Part shown: in pieces, positions 60,216 through 64,000 of the stretch | Numbering within the stretch: the stretch's first letter is position 1 | How the letters are laid out: the number at the start of each line of letters is the position of its first letter | DNA from: Isoetes taiwanensis | Taxonomy: Eukaryota; Streptophyta; Lycopodiopsida; Isoetales; Isoetaceae | Length of the DNA stretch: 64,000 nucleotides | Direction of reading: 5' to 3' | Assembly: GCA_021234155.1 (NCBI GenBank) | Contig: JAJEKV010000016.1 | Coordinates: 20,831,863-20,895,862, forward strand | The notes under the pieces: generated by a model | The model's input: only the letters and a program-made list of their open reading frames with translations | Told to the model about the DNA's origin: nothing | Databases searched by the model: none | Made by a program: the position numbers and the translations under genes

Positions 60216-60715
60216 CTAAGTTGTGGGATTCTTGGCCAGCAATGCCCACACCCCCTTTCCAGGGTTATTAAGGGCATCAATCACTTGTTGAAGATCAGGC
60301 TCACCTGAAACTTGAGGGCCTGATTCTGCATTATCTTCAGAACACACTTCGACAGGTGTGGTGTCATGATTGAGACTGCTTCCTGCATCTTTAGCATAGC
60401 TACTTCTTGTTCTCTTTCTTGTAGTCTGAACAACTTCTTTGCTGTCCTCCAGCTTACCCCTCTTTGTTCTTCTGCCCTTTCTTTTTGGCAAATATTCACC
60501 CAAGTTGCCCTCATCCGATGGAATTACTCCCTCAACTTCCTGAGGTGCTTCAGTGTGTACAATCGGGTCTGTTGTTTTTTCCACAACCGGTCTTTGTGTT
60601 TACAACCGGTGCCGAAGTTTACAACCTGGTCCGTGTTTCTGACTTCTTCTATAGCTTCTTGGACAGCTTCTTGACTGGTGGTGGTGGTTCTCTTTGTTGC
60701 ATTCAAATCAGTCAC
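60216..60715 (-). pseudogene. Middle exon(s) of the minus-strand FCP1-like gene
   Basis: A frame of 122 codons (60584-60216) is charged, with PKRKGRRTKRGKLEDSKE, a possible nuclear localisation signal, and ends DALNNPGKGVWALLAKN. To its right the frame 60715-60524 (ATKRTTTTSQEAVQEAIEEV) continues in another phase, so one frameshift or an unseen splice lies near 60.6 kb. It sits directly upstream of the FCP1-like exons on the same strand. No known domain. Confidence 0.4.
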
Positions 60716-61129
60716 AATTGATGTACTCCTATAGGACTTTTGGGGTGTTGTGCATCTTCAAATGGCACCATTGTCCTTCTTTTCACCCCTGAAGGGTGAG
60801 ACCTCAATTGAAGGATGGATTAACACATCCTTTTTTTGGTGTACCATTTGAAGCACACCTACAACATGGCCAAAACCTAGCTCGTCAAATACACCCTCGG
60901 CACCTTTCGGGGCAACCATGAATACATTGTCCTCCTCTCAACAATGAACAACAAGCTATATGATACTCATGTTGGCAATTCGGTGCTAAACTTAACTTGT
61001 AAGCTTTAGTGAATTCCGGACCACATCTTTGAACATGTATAAAATGGATCTTCCACTAACAACTTATCTCAGATAATAGTAGAGATGCTAAATGTAGCAG
61101 GAGTATCCATTTTCGGCTTCCACAAATTG
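60716..61129. other. No coding pattern seen
   Basis: Between the middle exon and the coiled-coil remnant I see no protein-like frame. It may be intron. Confidence 0.4.
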
Positions 61130-61430
61130 TTTATGTAGAATTGCGAAGTCTCTGTTCTTCTTCGAGAACTTTTAACTCCTCCTCAAGTTTGAGTTTACAT
61201 TTGACCTGCTCAATACGGATGTAGGGTTCATTGCTTTTTGTACCTTGTTCCGTGCCAAGTTTCCATCCGGACGATCTGCTCCAAATCTTTAATTTTCTGC
61301 CTCCAATTCATAGTTTGGATTAAGCTTGAACTCCCTCTCGTTTTTTAGCCAAATCATTTGTGGGTTTGTCTTAAACTGTTCTCGACCTCTTCCAACATCA
61401 TTTTCTCGTAATTGAGGCCTTCTCATTGCC
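61130..61430 (-). other. Decayed coiled-coil coding segment
   Basis: On the minus strand several frames carry heptad-like charged sequence, for example LEEVENSLRQTHK near 61.39 kb, IKDLEQIVRMETWHGTR near 61.28 kb and KCKLKLEEELKVLEEEQRLR near 61.18 kb. They are separated by shifts and stops. They lie between the first exon and the middle exons of the minus-strand gene and are probably its broken middle. Confidence 0.4.
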
Positions 61431-61508
61431 TTTCAGCTCACTTCCCCCTTGCCTCCAGATTCTTTGTGATAAGTAAAACTGATTTTCCAATCTCTGTCTT
61501 TGCATTCT

Positions 61509-61994
61509 CTAAGGTTTTATGTTTTCATCACATGCACCGATATCATTTGATCCAAATTTTGCCACCTTTGGCTTTGCCTTCATTTCAGTTTTCCTAACAT
61601 GTGCTACAACATCTGCCTCTGTTTTTACTTGTCTATTGTTGTGGTATCTTTGGCATTGCACAGCAAATGCAGCCCAGTTTACTTTGTGTTCCTCAGGTGC
61701 AAGTATTGATCTAGTGCAATTTTCAAACGCAAAAGCAAGGGCCAGTTGCTTTCTTACTTCTTTGTTATGACAATTCTTGTAGATTTTTCGGCAGAGTGTT
61801 TCCAACTTCTCTTGAAGATGCTCCTTTGCACAGTGCCATTTTATCTTTCCCTTGTTCAACTTCTTTGTCCAAACAGAATCCCAATCTCGATCCGTGACAT
61901 TATTTTCCAACCAAGCTTCTTCCTCGTGTGGCTTCACCCCCGAATTGCACAGACCTCTGATGCTGTGAAAATCATCCGCGCTCCATGCCTCCAT
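61509..61994 (-). CDS. First exon of the minus-strand gene, unknown domain
   Basis: Starts MEAWSADDFHSIRGLCNSG at 61994 and stays open for 161 codons. It contains WTKKLNKGKIKWHCAKEH, VRKQLALAFAFENCTRSI and KVNWAAFAVQCQRYHNN, and ends with a basic-acidic segment. I do not recognise it. The ATG lies about 150 bp inside the right inverted repeat of the candidate transposon, pointing inward. Whether it belongs to the same transcript as the FCP1-like exons is inferred from strand and order. Confidence 0.45.
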   Translation of the reverse strand: MEAWSADDFHSIRGLCNSGVKPHEEEAWLENNVTDRDWDSVWTKKLNKGKIKWHCAKEHLQEKLETLCRKIYKNCHNKEVRKQLALAFAFENCTRSILAPEEHKVNWAAFAVQCQRYHNNRQVKTEADVVAHVRKTEMKAKPKVAKFGSNDIGACDENIKP

Positions 61995-62142
61995 CGTCAA
62001 CAGTGAAACACTGTTCTGAGTTTTCGCGCCCAGGGGAAAAGGAGGGAGAAGGGCGTGACGGGCTTCGACGTCCGCGAGTTTCAGCACTTAAAGTGCTTAA
62101 ACGCTTCGCCAAAAGTTGTACCCCACTAGCGATTTTACACCC

Positions 62143-62588
62143 AAGTACAGATACTGGCCCATCAAGTGCCCAAGTCTGTTACAGTCTCCCCTTCTAAAAT
62201 TTAACCCATGTCCTCATGGGTCGATCATAGGCACTGAAGCATTCTATGATTGCAACTTCTCAAATTTAAAATACCTCTAACTCGAACCGAAACTTCACCT
62301 TAGATGTACAACTGCTACCCAACTTACTAGATATGCCACAAAGAAACCCTTAACTTAAGATCAACATAGCAATTTGACTACATGGATATTTCTTTTATCA
62401 TTCGCTTCCATAGCAATGATGGAGCTTCAAGACAGTATATGCTTGGAACACCGTCTTCAAATAATTCTGAAAGAGGAGCCATTAGCACATCCCAACCTTA
62501 ACTTAATCTATGGTCCACCATGTCAATACTCAAAGATCCAAGCCTGCAATCCATAAATCATAATGTCAGCATCCAAAGATCCAACGTT
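62143..62588 (-). other. Internal end of a minus-strand LTR retroelement
   Basis: Non-coding. It includes CCTTCTAAAATTTAACCC followed by ATGTCCTCATGGG, a phrase typical of regions near LTR ends in plant retroelements. It leads to a reversed primer-binding site at 62589 and is cut on the left by the candidate transposon end. Confidence 0.4.
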
Positions 62589-62600
62589 GCTCTGATACCA
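62589..62600 (-). promoter_or_regulatory. Primer-binding site, tRNA-Met type, minus strand
   Basis: Plus-strand GCTCTGATACCA is the exact reverse complement of the plant PBS TGGTATCAGAGC. An LTR-like TGTGAAGAGCC starts two bases to its right. Confidence 0.7.
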
Positions 62601-62602
62601 AC

Positions 62603-62990
62603 TGTGAAGAGCCTACCAAGTTGACCCTCCTGGCAACTTGGGATCTTGTCAAAACTTGCAAATGACTAGATCTAGGTTGGTATAAACTTTACAAAAAAAA
62701 CAGTATTGGTGAAGAATTGAATCTTCCTTTGCAGTTGAAATCTAAACCATTCTTATGAATTTGACATAAGTCTAGAAGAATGATTATATCCACAATACAA
62801 GTACAATATGAATCCACTACACAATATAACAAAATGTAGCAATTTCGCTCAAAATCTTCTAGCGCAACCATGCTCTCCGGCTACATTGTCTCTATTAGCT
62901 TGACCACTGCTTGCTAATTCACTGCATATATGCTCACTGGTGTTAGTCGTCGTAACTAAGTGGGGATCTCTGGCTTCCATTGCATGCATG
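62603..62990 (-). repeat. LTR of a minus-strand retroelement (right edge uncertain)
   Basis: Begins TGTGAAGAGCC right after the PBS. It must end before the dispersed repeat at 62991; a TGCATGCA near 62988 is a possible end. Only this LTR and a short internal piece survive. Confidence 0.45.
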
Positions 62991-63650
62991 GAAACCCTCA
63001 TGATTTGTTTTCTGGAGCTATGGAGATGCCATTCAAGCTCTGGTGTATTTTTGTTTGAGCTCTCAGAATCACTGGCAGGCTTGCTCTGTAAACCGTGACC
63101 ATTGCAACTCAGTGGAAGCTGCTCGGCCTTTAGCTCAGGGATTCTCGGAGATCTTCACACCATCTGAGGCGTTACCAAGCTCTTGAAGTTCGTGAGGCCA
63201 GCTGCAACATCAGACGGGTGAGTACATGAGCTCTAATTTCAGCTCAGAGAATGACCTTCTTCCTTAGTTTCAGGCTTTGTGTTTGATTATCTGCTGGACT
63301 TTGGCCCGCACTCACTGCGGTTTTACACTGCACTCACTGCAATTGTGTAAGGTTTCTGTTCAAGACTAATGGAAATGTGGCGGTTGTTCAATCTTTGAGG
63401 CTTATCTCTTCCAGTTCGTGTCCTTGCTACAGTCTAAAACATGGGGAATAGACTTCTTGTTTGAGGAAAGTTCTCCATTCTTTTAACATAAAATACTTGA
63501 TCTACTTTCAAAGCTCACAGATTTTACAGTTAGATTGGTTGAGGCAAACATAGGTAGAATGGGGCAGCCCTTTTATCTTAGCTTTGCTACTGCACTAGTT
63601 ACAGCTTGGGGTATTTCATTCTATTCTGCTAACAGGCTGGTTATAGTGAG
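62991..63650 (+). mobile_element. Second copy of the poly(A)-tailed repeat, interrupted
   Basis: Matches the reverse complement of 11122-11781 over 660 bp with moderate divergence. It begins at GAAACCCTCATGATTTG and stops abruptly at GTGAG (63646-63650), where an LTR begins, whereas the 11-kb copy continues GTGAGAATGAGTGC. It is truncated at its 5' side relative to the 11-kb copy. Confidence 0.75.
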
Positions 63651-64000
63651 TGTGACGCTCCCTGCTAGACATACGGCGCCCGGCCGTACACTCGGCAGGA
63701 AATCCCCCGTCCGGCTCAACAACCGCACAGGCCCTCCGTCTATCCCGCACTATGGAACTCCCGTAGTGCGGAAAGGGGACACGAAGGTGTCTTGCGCGCC
63801 CTTCCCCTATGGGCTCCTATCACAGCGGAAGCATAAACAACGTCAGAACTAGCAATAACAATACAACATACTACCTCGAAGGGTAGTCCATCACATATCC
63901 ACATGAGCAAAGAAGATAATCATAAACCATAAAACATGAGAGCTCCTACCCATGGCTCTGACTCATAAGGAGGTAGACTGACTGGATAGGTCTCAAGATA
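63651..64000. repeat. Start of another LTR element, runs off the window
   Basis: TGTGACGCTCCCTGC begins exactly where the repeat above is broken. The CG-rich sequence has no counterpart in the window, though it shares the TGTGACG terminus with the LTR at 28365. GTGAG before it would be the target duplication. The other end is outside the window. A plus-strand open frame here (63535-63852) crosses the junction and is not a gene. Confidence 0.6.

Larger units (their letters stand above)
54761..62142. mobile_element. Candidate 7.4-kb multi-gene DNA transposon
   Basis: The ends are inverted repeats: 54761-54782 (GGGTGCAAAATCGGTACTGG) against the reverse complement of 62121-62142 (GGGTGTAAAATCGCTAGTGG), 18 of 22 bases matching. 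A palindromic AAGTGCTTAA-type motif lies about 50 bases inside each end (54813-54822 and 62083-62100), and TAAGCACT recurs between the genes. Inside are a plus-strand transposase-like gene, a plus-strand acidic-protein gene and a minus-strand gene of several exons ending in an FCP1-like domain. I cannot find a target-site duplication, so the boundaries and mobility are inferences. It interrupts or abuts an older LTR element at its right end. Confidence 0.5.

Noticed and set aside
63535-63852. 105-codon frame near the window end
   Set aside because: It crosses the junction between the dispersed repeat and the inserted LTR, so it is accidental.

Overview
This is nuclear DNA from a land plant. 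The evidence is spliceosomal introns with GT..AG borders, remnants of a plant mitochondrial carrier and a plastid sigma factor, CACTA/TNP2 (DUF4218/DUF4216) transposase remnants, and an Athila/Tat-like Ty3 retrotransposon. I cannot place the species; a non-seed plant is only a guess. Nearly everything recognisable is transposable-element sequence or broken gene fragments. I see no intact host gene, no rRNA or tRNA gene and no CRISPR array.

Layout. 0-3.3 kb: fragments of a mitochondrial dicarboxylate/tricarboxylate carrier gene and a plastid sigma-factor gene lie head to tail, both decayed. 3.3-7.2 kb: AT-rich, no gene, two short tandem repeats. 7.2-8.7 kb: a CACTA-like end with a LINE ORF1 element inserted in it. 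10.2-11.9 kb: a poly(A)-tailed repeat on the minus strand. 12.5-26.05 kb: a 13.6-kb Ty3 element on the minus strand with LTR, PBS, gag, protease, RT, RNase H, integrase, a large extra ORF in the env position, PPT and LTR. Inside it a 2.89-kb LTR-gag-protease block is tandemly duplicated. 26-34.75 kb: intergenic sequence, an LTR with PBS, a TNP2 remnant beside oppositely oriented exons, and a GATA microsatellite.

The stretch 15,576-34,750 is repeated in tandem as 34,751-53,935, so most of the Ty3 element and all of its right flank occur twice. Differences between the copies cluster at CAG/CTG sites. At several clusters one copy keeps the reading frame and the other loses it, which looks more like methylation-associated consensus error than ordinary decay.

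54.76-62.14 kb: a candidate 7.4-kb DNA transposon with imperfect 22-bp terminal inverted repeats and repeated TAAGCACT motifs. It carries a Cys-rich transposase-like gene, a short acidic-protein gene and a minus-strand multi-exon gene ending in an FCP1-like HAD domain. This is the best candidate for an undescribed system. 62.1-64 kb: pieces of two further LTR elements and an inverted second copy of the 10-12 kb repeat, interrupted by one of those LTRs.
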